A DNA stretch of 64,000 nt from Agrypnia vestita (GCA_016648135.1 JADDOH010000328.1:248001-312000), one strand, 5' to 3'. Shown: positions 43,801 through 55,298, counted from the first letter of the stretch. The notes: a model not told the origin generated them from the letters alone. Translations and numbers: made by a program.

Positions 43801-44552
43801 AATCAAATTCCAATTAGTGTATATTATAGATATCTCACAGAGACGAAACTGTATTAATTATGGGAAAGTAGGTATAGAAGTCATTTGGGTGTAACAGGAC
43901 TTATGACCTGTCTTTTTATGGTTGGCTTAAGTGATCACTTTACACAATTGTAACATTCGCCATTTCCACCCATGATAGAATATACCATGCTTATTCATTT
44001 TTTGGAAGTTGTATATATGTTCAAATTGCGTGAAAAGCTTTCATATATGAGTTGTAAGCGCCTTTTCCATGCGGCCTGTACAAAGCCATTTTCATTCCCC
44101 TAAATCCCCACAGATGTCGCTAATGAGAAAATCTACATTGATTTTTTACGGAATTTTTGGGGAGCAATATACTTTATTGTGTGTAATGAAATTCATCCGA
44201 ATACTTGCATTACACTAGGATACGCCAGGAAATATTATTTCCAATTTTTGTTAAATTCCTTTTTTACCAGTATTTACAATTCAGAATATTTTGAGTTTGT
44301 TCAAATCTTTCAGAACAGTGCTGGATTTATGTCACAGAGACATTATTAATCAATTAGTGTATATTATAGATATCTCACAGAGACGAAACTGTATTAATTA
44401 TGGGAAAGTAGGTATATAAGTCATTTGGGTGTAACAGGACTTATGACCTGTCTTTTTATGGTTGGCTTAAGTGATCACTTTACACAATTGTAACATTCGC
44501 CATTTCCACCCATGATTTGAACAAACTCAAAATATTCTGAATCAAATTCCAT
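43799..44552. mobile_element. Composite insertion with duplicated MITE A halves
   Basis: Two copies of the same 166-bp MITE family A left half (43811-43976 and 44351-44516) lie in direct orientation with one or two differences. GAATCAAATTCCA occurs at both outer edges (43800-43812 and 44539-44551). Within it a 29-bp perfect inverted repeat flanks the second half: 44279-44307 and 44514-44542. Nothing is encoded. Confidence 0.65.
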
Positions 44553-44639
44553 TTGTGTTATCGTAGCATTATGCATTGCTAGTACAATTGCCATGCTTAT
44601 TATTATAAAGTATTGTAATGAGATGCTAAAAAGAATTTA

Positions 44640-45070
44640 CGCACTGTTCTAATTCCTCGTAATATGTCATAACACTATCGAAGGAGCGAGAACGGCCTAT
44701 AACAATCTAGAGTGATCTACAACCTTCGGAAAAGGTCTGCAAACGTGTAGAAATGCCTGGCACAACCGAGAAGCGACGAGGGCCTTCTCCTAAACGCTGG
44801 AATTATCTAGAAAGTACGAAAATATCAGTATTTAGGTGTAAACACCGAAAGGCGAAATTTCAGTGCGAAATCAGCCGCGAAGTACATGCAAGACGACGCC
44901 CAGTGTAGCCAGTCGTGAATTGCGCAGCTATAAATAAAGCAAATAATCGAGCGAAGTACCTAATTGGCGTTGAAAATAAATGAGATAAATACTATGAGCG
45001 AGAATTGGGCGGAATGTTTTAGTTAATGTTAAATACGTATAAACCAACGATAATAAAGTTCATTTAGAGT
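44640..45070 (+). other. Unassigned segment with LTR-like order of signals
   Basis: Moderately GC-rich 5' part (CTTCGGAAAAGGTCTGC, CGAGAAGCGACGAGGGCC), then CTATAAATAAAGC at about 44929 and AATAAA/AATAAAG signals at 44935, 44978 and 45051. This is the promoter-then-polyadenylation order of an LTR, but no inverted TG...CA ends or partner were found. The segment at 52290-52740 has a similar look on the other strand, without clear sequence identity. Confidence 0.25.
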
Positions 45071-46225
45071 AATATGCAGCGAAATAGTGTAATTTAAAGA
45101 AAACCGTTAAGTTTAATTACTAAATTCTAGATTTTATGTATCTATCCTTTCCAAAATCATGTTTTCTTTAAATTTATAGTCTATATTTCCTATAAAAATT
45201 CGAATTCAGTACATTCTATATTATTAATCCTCGATGACTGCATTCAATTTATTTTTTTGATATTGCTGCCTTTCCTTTAATAGCCCCTCAAATTTAAAAA
45301 AATCATTATTCTGTAATTGATTTGCGTAAGTAATTTATTTTTAGCATTAATTGGATTCTTCTGGATAAAGGGCATTCTTCTGGAAAAAAATACATATTGA
45401 AATACTGGACTAATTTTATTATTCAAAAGATATTCTAAGAAAAAATAATTAACAATCGTAAATAAAAAATAAAAAAATTATCGCAACTAGCCAAATATAA
45501 AATGAACAAAAATGACTTATTATGATTTTCATTAGGTAGTAACTTGGTACTAGATATACGAATACATCCAGAATAGTTTTAAAATTCTCTACCCTTCTAG
45601 TTTAATAATAAAAGTTACATCGGTGTACCATTCTGAAATTCGATTCAATAAATCGAAAATTGATATGCCTGCCATGGAAACGCCATGAAAAACTACCCCT
45701 TCCCAACAGCCGAAAGGGTGGAAATCAAAGTCCAGTTGTCGTCGAGACCTCCGCTACCCTTTATCCGTAATCATATAACCCCCCATAACCTGGCTTTATA
45801 GCCATCGGACGGAAATTTGCGCCCCTTATGTCCCGGCCTTAATAACGTGTGTAAGGTGGCGTGTTGGGCCGAGCCCACCCGGGGGGGAGAGTTGGGGGTG
45901 CAACTGTCGATTTCCTTTCCGATATATTATTGTGTTATATCTGACGCTTAACCCATAACTAGATCATTTTAATTAGGTGATTCTGTTAACATCGGCATAA
46001 GAGAAAATATTATTTATAAGAATTTTCCACTGCTTATCCTACCAAAAACAATAATCGTGTTTTGGAAAATTTCCTTAATAATAAAAAAAAGTGTCTTCTA
46101 TCTATTTATTTAACCTTTTTTGAAAATATAAATTTCATTGAACACCAGATTAAATAAAATATAAACATAAATGAAATGTAGGAAATATAGTCTCGTGTTT
46201 TCACAGCTGTTTTATTTCTTTAAAT
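45071..46225. other. Unannotated, with GC-rich island at about 45660-45930
   Basis: The island has CCTTCCCAACAGCCGAAAGG and GGCCGAGCCCACCCGGGGGG with no long open frame. Possible conserved non-coding block. The rest is AT-rich. Confidence 0.35.
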
Positions 46226-46231
46226 AAATAT

Positions 46232-46276
46232 ATGGGTGCCTGTACGTAATTTATTAAATTACGTACAGGCACCCAT
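46232..46276. repeat. Perfect 22-bp-arm palindrome
   Basis: ATGGGTGCCTGTACGTAATT plus TA, one spacer base (46254), then the exact reverse complement. At 45 bp it would extrude as a near-loopless hairpin. No terminal features of a transposon are seen. Confidence 0.95.
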
Positions 46277-46344
46277 TAAATTCTTACTGATTTCAGACTA
46301 AGGTAAACGATTGTTCTATATAAATAGGACTAACTTGTAACTGG

Positions 46345-46600
46345 TAATCTTCAGGGAGCGTGCGTCAATTTTCCGACAGCCATTTTGCCCGACAGCCGTT
46401 TACCTGACACGCCGACTGTCCAATAAGCCAACATCCTGAAAGTCAACTTCCCAACAGCCGTTTGCCCGACACGCCGACTGTCCGACAAGCCAACATCCTG
46501 AAAGTCAACTTCCCGACAGCCGTTTGCCCGACAGCTGTTTATCCGACACGCTGACTGTTCGACAAGCCAACATCCCGAATGTCAGAAAATTCCTGACAGA
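46345..46600. repeat. Word-like tandem repeat, unit about 60-75 bp
   Basis: Recurring words CCGACAGCCGTTTGCCCGAC, ACGCCGACTGTCCGACAAGC, CAACATCCTGAAAGTCAACTT in fixed order, three times with internal gains and losses. Similar words (TTTGTCGGGAAGTTGTCC) return at 46985-47010 on the other strand. GC content is far above the flanks. Confidence 0.75.
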
Positions 46601-47489
46601 AAATTACTTTATTTTTACAGTTTGTATTGGTATATTTTTGCGAAAATATACATAAATTCTACACTTGTTAAATCTGACTAAACTACTTATCATTTTAAAA
46701 CTGTATTTGAAGAAAATATTATTCCATATGTCAATGCACAGCATTCCTAGTAATTATTTTTTGATTTTAATTTTGTTTTACATTTTTAACTCCTTGTGTA
46801 AACAATAGTTTCAATAAAACACATCGGAATATTTAAAATAATTTTGAGGTAAGTAACGTAAGTAAAATTAACTAGGAAATAGTTATATTCAATGTTTTTT
46901 AAATAATATATTTATCTTTTCGTAAGCGTTCGTAAAAGCATATCTTATAATTTTTTTTCTGAGAGTTGTCTATTTGGGCATTCGTTTGTCGGGAAGTTGT
47001 CCGGAACCCGTCTTTTGGACGGCCTCTAACACCCAATTTACCTCTTACCTAGTGCACTCAAATAGATCACTAGGCGAGTATCTTAACCACTTAATAAACA
47101 AGCTATTCAGATCAAAATCATGCGAAGATCATGAGTATCCATAATTAAACCCAGTGTCCATTGTCGTTGATTCCGGATTCCGAAATGTCGGTTATAGAGG
47201 TATGTTAGAATATTATTTTGTACAGAATTTTTTAATGAAATTCTGTGTTTGTCTGTTTATTATGAAATGGCAATGCGACCACTTCATTTCTGTTTTAACG
47301 TTTAGATCAATTAAGTTACAACCACAATTAAATATATGATTTAATATAGGTACAGAGAATTCATTAAAAATTTTTTTTTGCTCTATTTAATAAATTTGAA
47401 AGCGAATTTGGCCCTGTCCAGGTTAAGCTTATTAACGCGTTAAATTTTTCTATGTTATTTAAAAATTAAAGCAAATTTTTCATATTCGA
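46601..47489. other. Unannotated AT-rich stretch
   Basis: A stray inverted piece of the preceding word repeat occurs at 46985-47010. Otherwise nothing recognised. Confidence 0.4.
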
Positions 47490-47765
47490 AAGGGTGTGCG
47501 GAGGGTGGGCGTAATTAACTGGGGCACATTTTTGTGACAATTCGTCCGGGGGTGGGCGCCTGTGGGGTGGGGTGGAATAACTCGAGGGCCGGGCGGTGGG
47601 CGCGGGGGAGAGTGTCCGTACAAAGCGTTCGGCCATCCGAAAAATTCGGTGATACGCGATACTTCAAGAGCCCCCCTACGGCCGCGCCACTGACGTCTAT
47701 CGGCTCGGAGGATTGTGTTCCCTTAAGCGGGAATTACAAATCTGCCAAAGGGAGAAGAATATTAT
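47490..47765. other. GC-rich island
   Basis: GGTGTGCGGAGGGTGGGCG, GGGCCGGGCGGTGGGCGCGG and CTACGGCCGCGCCACTGACG, in strongly AT-rich surroundings. The plus strand is open for 77 codons with a Gly/Arg-rich peptide typical of GC-rich chance frames. Candidate regulatory island. Confidence 0.3.
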
Positions 47766-48419
47766 AACATTAGGAAGAAAGAACAATGTTTTGAGGAATA
47801 TCATAATCGTATTAGCGTGACGATCACAACGTACCGGTATATTGTTTAGTTCGACAAATCACATTTTTTGGATGGCTTAAAAGTTTAAAATATCATTTGA
47901 ATAAATGCATCGAGTTTAAAGGAGACTATGCGAATGAAAAATAATTTAAAGACACGGGAACTCATTATACATCTCGTATATGTTACTGATAAGTTTATGT
48001 CTATTATCTTCACGCAGTAGGGTTTCTGGGATACATTGCAATATAAAGTCGATAGCTATTTTAAAATTAATCAAAAACGTAAAATTTATACAAGACTGCA
48101 TAAATAGATAAGATATATAAATTAAAAAAATATCGTAATCCTAAATGTTTCCCGTTCTTCAGAGGCGAAAAATTCTGGATTCGATTTGTGATGGGAGCCA
48201 AATATTTTTTTCAGTGCATCTTTCAATTTGTCTCGTCTAATTTATTTTAAAATTCATTTAATATCCTGTTACATTTATAACTCTGAAAACTCTTCCCTGC
48301 ATATCCGTCATTATTGTCTACGTGTGTAGTTTGTGTTAAAGTGAAAATTTTCATATTTTGACAAGACTGGGAGGATATAATAAAATAAGACCGTTTCCAA
48401 ACGCGTTTAGCCGTTAAAA

Positions 48420-48580
48420 ATAATTGGATAATTGGTTCAAACAGTGCAGTCGCCGTGGACACTGCTCGTCAGCCCGTAATGACGCGGGGCCCGGCCCGCC
48501 CGCGCCGGCCCTGTCGCCCGGCACGCGGAGCGCTCCTGCAGAGCTGGACCTGCGACTTCCGGGCCCTTCCTTAAAAATCA
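48420..48580. other. GC-rich island
   Basis: GGGGCCCGGCCCGCCCGCGC and CTGTCGCCCGGCACGCGGAG followed at once by TATATACAA repeats (48590-48655). Too short for a gene call. Confidence 0.3.
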
Positions 48581-50025
48581 CTCTTATTATATATACAATA
48601 TATTATATATACAATATACACTGTTATTATATATACAAAAACAATATATACAATATAATAATAAGGATTATTGATTCCACAGCTTAATGATTTCCATAGC
48701 CTTTTGAGTAGTTTTCAGAGATTGAGAGATCAAAAGCACTCGGCTAGATAAGGTCGGGAACCTCAAATTTGACGCACCACTCTATTGATATTTTAACCGT
48801 TATCTGATTTGAATCTGATTGTGTCGATGATTGGTAACTGATTTTTCAATAGTTATATCAATGTTACCAGTTACCTATATAATCAGATACAAATCACAAA
48901 TTACTGCACCACGTGTAATCGGTTGAACCACCAATAATCTACTACCTGTCATGGGTACTCGCGAAAGCCGTGATGATAATGATCAACGTGTCTCAACTCA
49001 GAGTAATTTAAATATGTGATTCTCTATGTAACAATGACCGTTGCTAACGCTTCCAAGACTCTACGCTACGCTAGATGGCGCTGTTCTCACAGCCTTTTTA
49101 AAATCGCGGCCAAAATATATAAAATTATCTATTAAAATACTCTGTATCAAAATTCATTTTTCGAGAACACTTAAACATTCACCAAAATTGTCATTATTAA
49201 AGAATTATTTAATAATATTAATTTAAAGAAAAACATTTTATTTGTAAAAATATGTTATTACATGAAAACTTATTTTATTATTGTTATTTAATATAAATAA
49301 ACTTTATAGAACAGAATTTGGTGTGTGTTTTGGCCAGAATATTAAAACTACTGTCTAATGGAAAACAGAAATTCAAAAATATAAAAGTACATAATTTCGA
49401 AGGGATATGGTTAGTAATAATAGTAGTTGCGTTGGATAAATAAAATACCAAAATTTTCATACATCGAATGAAACTTGTCAGAAATGCTCATTACATGTTA
49501 TAAGAACTCACAAACGATGAGACAACACTTATTTTATTTCAAAGACATCGAATAATTTAAAAATTCTTAAAATTTACACCACAAGAGCTCTTTAAACAAC
49601 AACTATTTAGTCCCATAAAAAATCCTATTTAAAATTAAAATATGATTTTGTGGACATGATTTTAGAAAATATTTTTAGTCCTTAGACATGAAAGATCCGT
49701 GTCGAGGGTTTCGATAGGTATACGGAGAACATGTATAACTGAATATGTGCCGAATCGAATTTCAAGACGTAGGACACTGGGTGGAAAAGCTGAAGGGGAA
49801 TTTAATGAGAGAACAGAAAGCAGTTGGGCGAAAATGGTGCCTGAGTGGTCCTTGGATTGACGATATACAGGCGGAGCGGACAGGTTGTGGGACAATTATA
49901 ACAGAATCTAGAGGAGCTAGGTTAGGTACATTAGGTGGGCACTAATCTATCTAACCAAAATGATCCCAGTCATCAATTTCAATATTTTCGTGCCCAGTAT
50001 AGGATGTACATATTTTTTTAAAATA
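48581..50025. other. Unannotated AT-rich stretch
   Basis: TATATACAATATA low-complexity runs at 48590-48655. No gene or mobile element recognised otherwise. Confidence 0.4.
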
Positions 50026-50029
50026 TTTT

Positions 50030-50195
50030 TTTACGCTTCAACAGGCCAGGAGGCCCAATTACAGAAGCGAAATATATCACAAAATACCCAGGCTTGAGTA
50101 AATCACATAGATTAAAATTGTGACCTCACCGGGAATCTAACCCACAAACCCTCGGTGTGGGAAGCCAGTGTCATACCCACTGCTACGAGGGCCGC
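50030..50195 (-). repeat. tRNA-derived SINE
   Basis: On the minus strand the head reads GGCGGCCCTCGTAGCAGTGG with an A-box-like GTAGCAGTGGGTATGA and a B-box GGGTTAGATTCCCGG, spaced as in a tRNA promoter for RNA polymerase III. The body (GTGAGGTCACAATTTT, CCTGGGTATTTTGTGA) ends in an A-rich tail (GCGTAAAAAAATATTT). It cannot fold as a working tRNA because the acceptor ends do not pair. Confidence 0.65.
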
Positions 50196-50763
50196 CATTG
50201 TCCTGCACTGGATGTGAACATGTTGAAGTTGATGATGTTAAATAATGTGTTATTCTGAAAATAGAAATATTGAAATGTCAGATCTTTATCCCAACACCAT
50301 ATATATATATATACATAGACGAAAATTAAAAAAAAATAAACGAGACGTAGGTATACGTTAGTATTCGGTATTCGTCGTACTTAAATTAGAAGATTTGTAT
50401 ATTTTCACGTATCTCTCTCAAAAACCTTTCGATATCTCGGGTCTGGTCTGACAGCTGCCCTCCGTCGCAAACGTAACCTCACAATTCTCATGTTTCGACT
50501 AAATTACATGAAATAAATATTAATTCTACATTAAAAGCTTATAAAAAAAGTTTATTTCATATGCACTTATTAATTTCTTCTCCCATAGCGTCCTGATGTA
50601 AAATTACGGTGAAATTGTCAGTGTCACGTTGGACCATAGAGAAATATTAACTGTTCGAAGAATATTTTTTCTTCTTCTGTAAGGCTTGAACTTTGTGGTG
50701 ACATTATTATTAAAATAAAACACAAATCACTTTGTTTTCACCACTTTATTAGATTAAAAAATC

Positions 50764-50796
50764 TACATGTTTCGAGAACAATATTCTCTTTTTCAG
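50764..50796 (-). ncRNA. Hammerhead-like core, 50.8 kb, left arm
   Basis: Minus strand: CTGAAAA (50796-50790), stem II GAGAATATTGTTCTC with one mismatch, GAAAC (50773-50769), ATGTAGA. Partner of the right-arm core, with one more change in the first box. Confidence 0.35.
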
Positions 50797-50841
50797 GATT
50801 ATTGTGTACTCACATTAGTATGTATTTAGTACACAATAATC

Positions 50842-50874
50842 CTGAAGAAGAGAACATTGTTCTCGAAACATGTA
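50842..50874 (+). ncRNA. Hammerhead-like core, 50.85 kb, right arm
   Basis: CTGAAGA (50842-50848, one change), a perfect 6-bp stem II GAGAAC/GTTCTC around ATT (50850-50864), GAAAC (50865-50869), then ATGTAGA. The T-to-A change in the first box is at a conserved core position, so catalysis is doubtful. Confidence 0.4.
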
Positions 50875-51106
50875 GATTTTTTAATCTAATAAAGTGGTGA
50901 AAACAAAGTGATTTGTGTTTTATTTTAACAGAAATATTGTTGGACTCTATTTATATTTGACGTTTGACGGATAATTGTCATCTTCTTCTTTTTCTCTCTG
51001 AGCACACCATCAACGTATACCTACGTCTCGTTATTTTTATTTTTTATTTTCGTCTATTAAGTGTTGGGATAATCTGACATCCCGATATTGCTATTTTCAG
51101 AATAGC

Positions 51107-52080
51107 ACAGAATGTCTACCATGCATAGACTAGTTTTTAGAAAAGTTTCTGGGAGAATTTTCCTGTAAGGTGGAACTGTAAATCTTGTTAAATACGCCTT
51201 CGCTAGCCTACGATCAATCATATTTTAAAGTTTTATGTTTCTTTTCAGAAAATAATATGTGGAGCCCAGATTTTTTATTGTTTGCTGGACATTTTTACCT
51301 TTTCATATTTTATTTTGTACTTGCTGCACACAGAAGAATAAATAAATCTTTTTCAATTTGGGCTGTCCGAAGTTCTTAAGCCGGCTCTGCGTTTAGGTGA
51401 TACTTGGAAATGCGCATATATATATCCTAAGGATTGACGAAAATAGTTCACTTGGCAGGTGTAATTGCCTTTCTGGGGTATAAATTTACGGTGTAGCATT
51501 TAGTAACTGCTTATAATTTGCAGTTACTAAATGCTGCACCGTAAATCTATTACAAATATTCTTCTTGCACAAATATAACTCTTTATGAGCCTTACATTTC
51601 TCGATGTCCCCATATGCGACATTTTTAAAACAAACGACATACACACCTATCATTACACAGGCAGGATAGATTGAGTCTAATTTTGGACATGGTTAGTCAA
51701 AACTTGACATCTTTTAAGAGATAACTGCAGTCAGTTTGAGATGGGCCTGTTAATTACCCTTTTTTTAGTTACTTAAAAAATTCCAATTTTTTATATTTAT
51801 ATTCGTATCTATTATCTATAATTTATGATTATATGCATTAATAATCAGTAAGTCTCGTAAATTCTGCAAAAAAATTATTGAGCGTAATTTTATATTATAA
51901 AGTCAACGAGTATCTGTCTACCGAGTGAATTATATTTTTAATTATGATACACCTTCATTCGAACAGATCATACTTTAAATGTATGGATATTCCGAAATTA
52001 TATATTTATACTATGATCTATGGCCTCCCCATTTCAAGGACGAGCCATCGTTCATTCTACTTATAGGAGTAAATGCATTA
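51107..52080. repeat. Unannotated stretch with a 27-bp-arm palindrome
   Basis: The palindrome is at 51484-51510 and 51520-51546 (ATTTACGGTG.AGCATTTAGT and on), one mismatch, 9-base loop. Otherwise AT-rich with no gene recognised. Confidence 0.6.
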
Positions 52081-52084
52081 ATTA

Positions 52085-52180
52085 ACTATTAAATAAAATC
52101 GAAATTACTTTGTTTACACCAATTTATTAGATACAATATGTGTAGCATCTTCAACGCATCATTAGGAATGGGGAATAAAT
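52085..52180 (-). repeat. Tail of a hammerhead-type repeat, decayed
   Basis: Minus strand: CTAATGATGCGTTGAAGATG, TATCTAATAAATTGGTGTAA, ACAAAGTAATTTCG. The layout of the family is kept but the GAAAC box is lost. Confidence 0.4.
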
Positions 52181-52289
52181 ATTAATTTCACGTCAAATAT
52201 CACACCTACATAAATCTTGTTGATATAAATTATTTAAATTATTACGATATTAAAAAAAACATGGAAATGGGTTCACGGCGGAAAGAGAC

Positions 52290-52740
52290 AAATGAAAGAC
52301 TTGAAATTATTATAGTTTTTATTTATTACCAGTCAGTGGACACGAATTTAATTGGTGCACTATTATTAAATTCACAATAATTTCGCGTTAATTAGTATTC
52401 ATTGAAACACTTTATATTCGTCTTTATAGAATTTTCACCATCTGTGGTCACACTTATTCAATATTGAATGCTCGGTAAGTAATCTTTTACTGTCGAGGAT
52501 CACTCTCCGCTGGTTTCTATGGGATCGCTTCAACGTAATACCTGAAAATGTACAAAAAACTTTTCTGTGCAGCGGCCATGTCACCCCTTAACGTTTTTGG
52601 GTTTCCAGAGTTTCGCGAATCTAGTAGTTTATTCTAGACCTTTCGAGAGATTTCTAATTTCCCGTAAAACGTGCTGCAAAATCTTCGATTACGTGTAATT
52701 CTTCCCGTTTCTACAGTCTTGTGACAATAATATTATTAAA
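52290..52740 (-). other. Unassigned segment with LTR-like signals
   Basis: On the minus strand: a GC-richer first half (GGTCTAGAATAAACTAC, AACCCAAAAACGTTAAGG), CTATAAAG at about 52430, then AATAAATAAAAAC near 52324. No inverted ends or duplicate were found, so this is speculative. Confidence 0.2.
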
Positions 52741-53104
52741 TCAATTTGACGCTGTGGCGCTCAATTTTTGACCCACTGATTCCTGGAATTACTGTCTCAT
52801 AAAAATACCTACTTAATATCTGCGCGGCAACTGCAGACTCGATAATGGCAGATGTTATAAATTTAATGGGCGACAACCGACATTATTCCGTTTCCCAGGC
52901 TTTATTAACAATTACGAAAATCCCTAAATAGCAGCACTTAGTGCACTGTTAGTAGAGTAGTACACCTTTTATAATTATTCTATTTCCGGCCATTATGCTC
53001 CATTGTTTTGTCTGGAGCTCCGGAGGGGATATGTCATGTGGTACTCGGTATACGGTCTCTGTATCGGTATGTAAGTTGACACTCTATGACCAAAAGTTTC
53101 AAAA

Positions 53105-53950
53105 CATGCGGTGAAAAGTAAATTCAGAAAAACACTACTTCTACACAACAGAAGCAACAAAATCACTAATAAATGCATACGTTATCTCTCGCTTAGACTA
53201 CTGTAATGGTATCTACGCTCATCTCCCGAAACAGGAAATAAACAAATTACAATCTGTATTTAATGCCGCCGCAAGACTTATTACCGGCGTTTCAAAGTTT
53301 GCGCACATCTCAAACCATCTTCAAAACCTTCACTGGCTTAGATGTCCAGAGAGGATTGAATATAAGCTTTGCCTTACAATATTTAAGGCTATTCACAACA
53401 TGGCCCCTCAATACATAACCGACTTCTGCATTCCATTCTCCGCAAATAATAGACAACTAACACTTCGCTCAGCATCAACATCTAATACAAATAGGTTAGC
53501 TGAAGTAAATCGCGTCCACAAAACTAATTTTGGTGATCGTGCTTTCGCGGTGGCTGGACCAAAGTTATGGAACAAACTACCTAACAAACTGAGACAAACT
53601 GACAGCTTACCACTGTTCAAAAAACAACTTAAGACGCATTTATTTAGACAATCCTATAAAAACCTATAAAATCTAACCACAACAACGCTAGCTAATGTTT
53701 TCCACTCATATTATGCACTCCGCGAAAACACATAATTCTTTCAGGGACTCACAAACTATTATAGTACTCAATTTTAATTCCACTTCTTGTATGCCACCTA
53801 GTGAAGAAGTAATATTAAATAAGTTTTTTCTTTTCTAGCAGTAAGTTGTCTTGTAAGATAATAATTTCTCTGTGTAAAGCGCCCTTGAGGTGAGTATTTC
53901 GCGAAAACGGCGCTATACAAATTATCCAATTATTATTATTATTATTCTTG
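53105..53950 (+). pseudogene. CR1/L2-type retrotransposon 3' end, copy 3
   Basis: The forward frame is open from about 53110 to a stop at 53667-53669: EATKSLINAYVISRLDYCNG, LQSVFNAAARLITGVSKF, LHWLRCPERIEYKLC, MAPQYITDFC and FGDRAFAVAGPKLWNKLP. The 3' UTR has TGTAAAGCGCCCTTGAGGTG and ends with GGCGCTATACAAATTATCC then ATT repeats at about 53930-53945. The protein is about half identical to copies 1 and 2, so it is a different subfamily. The catalytic domain is absent. Confidence 0.75.
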
Positions 53951-54575
53951 TTTTTTTCCCAGTACTTTTATTTGAAAAATTTACATTTAAAAAAGGGAAA
54001 TACTCCAGACCTCTAGACCGGCGGTAGCCAAACTTAAAGAACTCACGGACCACTTATATGACTTTTTAGTGTTAAATATTTTAGAAAAAAGTAATCAAAG
54101 AAAACATAAAATGCACCTGGTTACTAAAATAAAACTATTTATTGCAACCAAATTATAAGAGGTTTTTTTTATTTTTGATTGAGATGATTCCATGCATCTT
54201 GCATTGTTCATCGGTGCAAGTCACTTATTTTTCTGGGTTGGTTTGCTGTGGATTAAAAATGCAGATAATGTCCACATTTCTCTGCGGACCAGCGAAATTT
54301 TCTCGCGGACCACCACTTTGGCGAACACTGCTCTAGGAGATAAGTCTAAAATTTTACAAAAATGCAAATGGCTCACATCGCATAATGGAAACGCATTTTC
54401 CCGATAAAAGAATTTTCCGGGTTCGCATTCCGGTTCCAAAATTTATAATTGATTAATCTTATTTATTTTAAATATCATAGAAGTGTGATCTAAAGTTGCG
54501 ACTTCATAATAAAATTATATTTAAGCTATTTATAATGTTGGGCAATCCTTAACATTATTTAACAGAAAATACATC
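53951..54575. other. Unannotated, possible SINE relic at about 54390-54530
   Basis: GGCTCACATCGCATAATGG and CCGGGTTCGCATTCCGG have A-box/B-box-like spacing, followed by AATTGATTAATCTT and GTTGCGACTTCATAATAA that recall SINE family F. Weak evidence. Confidence 0.3.
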
Positions 54576-54580
54576 TCTTA

Positions 54581-54742
54581 ATTTAAGAAAGGCAATCGAA
54601 TTAGTGTGTAGGCAAGCCGTACTTACGAGGTAAATTGTTTCGTTGGGTTGGTGTTAACACCCGTAAACACCAACATAACGAAGCAATGTACCTATGTCGT
54701 ACGCACGGCTTGCACATACTAATTCGATTGTATTTCTTAAAT
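54581..54742. mobile_element. Foldback MITE, family G, copy 1
   Basis: An almost continuous hairpin: ATTTAAGAAA..CAATCGAATT at both ends, then GCAAGCCGT, TACGA, ATTG.TTCGTT and TTGGTGTT toward the centre at about 54660. The copy at 55352-55458 shares the left half and the terminal bases. Confidence 0.75.
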
Positions 54743-55257
54743 GGAAAGAGATCTACTTAGTATGCAGTTAGGACAGTAGGGAGAGGGATAAAAAAAACAT
54801 ATTTTTTATGAACTTTTTATTTTATCATAATTTATATTTTAATATCAATCGGCTCTTTAAAATATCTATAACTTTACAACGAAATAATTATCACTGTACA
54901 TATTACACGAATCAATTAAAAATAGTACTTAAATATTTAGATGTTCATTTAACTAGTTCTTAATTATTTAAAGACCTTTTTCTATTCACAAATAAAATAC
55001 ATTTAATATATCTTTAGCTAGTACTATATTTATAATTCATATTTACATATCATTTTATTTTCATCGCGCGATTTTTAGACGGTTACTTTGTGACATCTGA
55101 AATGTATTGATAATTTTTTTTCATTCAATGGAATAATTAAATGTTTATGTAATTGATTAAACGTAACTGTTTTCTGTAGACTATTCCAGATCAGAACTAG
55201 GTGTTCAGTATGAAAATGAAATTCAAAAAGGTATTGCTTCTACCCGTGATACAACGA

Positions 55258-55298
55258 AGGAATTGCATTAATAATTTGTAATTATTAATGCAATTCGA
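55258..55298. repeat. 17-bp-arm palindrome
   Basis: GAATTGCATTAATAATT (55260-55276), loop TGT, exact reverse complement (55280-55296). Confidence 0.9.

Larger units (their letters stand above)
50710..50928. repeat. Inverted repeat with a hammerhead-like core in each arm
   Basis: Arms of about 94 bp (50710-50803, 50835-50928). The outer part is TTAAAATAAAACACAAATCA then CTTTGTTTTCACCACTTTAT; the inner part holds the core and GGATTATTGTGTAC. The arms differ at only a few positions. The layout (core, ATGTAGATTTTT, AATAAAGTGGT, CAAAG) equals that of the repeats at 15.0, 21.2 and 28.2 kb. Confidence 0.8.
50249..51106. mobile_element. Foldback MITE, family D, copy 2, containing a second inverted repeat
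   Basis: Ends TGTTATTCTGAAAATAG and, on the reverse strand, TGCTATTCTGAAAATAG. Subterminal blocks shared with copy 1: ATCTTTATCCCAACAC, GACGAAAATTAAAAA and AAACGAGACGTAGGTATACG (paired with 51010-51030). The middle carries the hammerhead-type inverted repeat 50710-50928 as a nested insertion. Confidence 0.7.

Noticed and set aside
47534..47767. Gly/Arg-rich protein gene
   Set aside because: Typical chance frame in a GC-rich island; no family or supporting structure.
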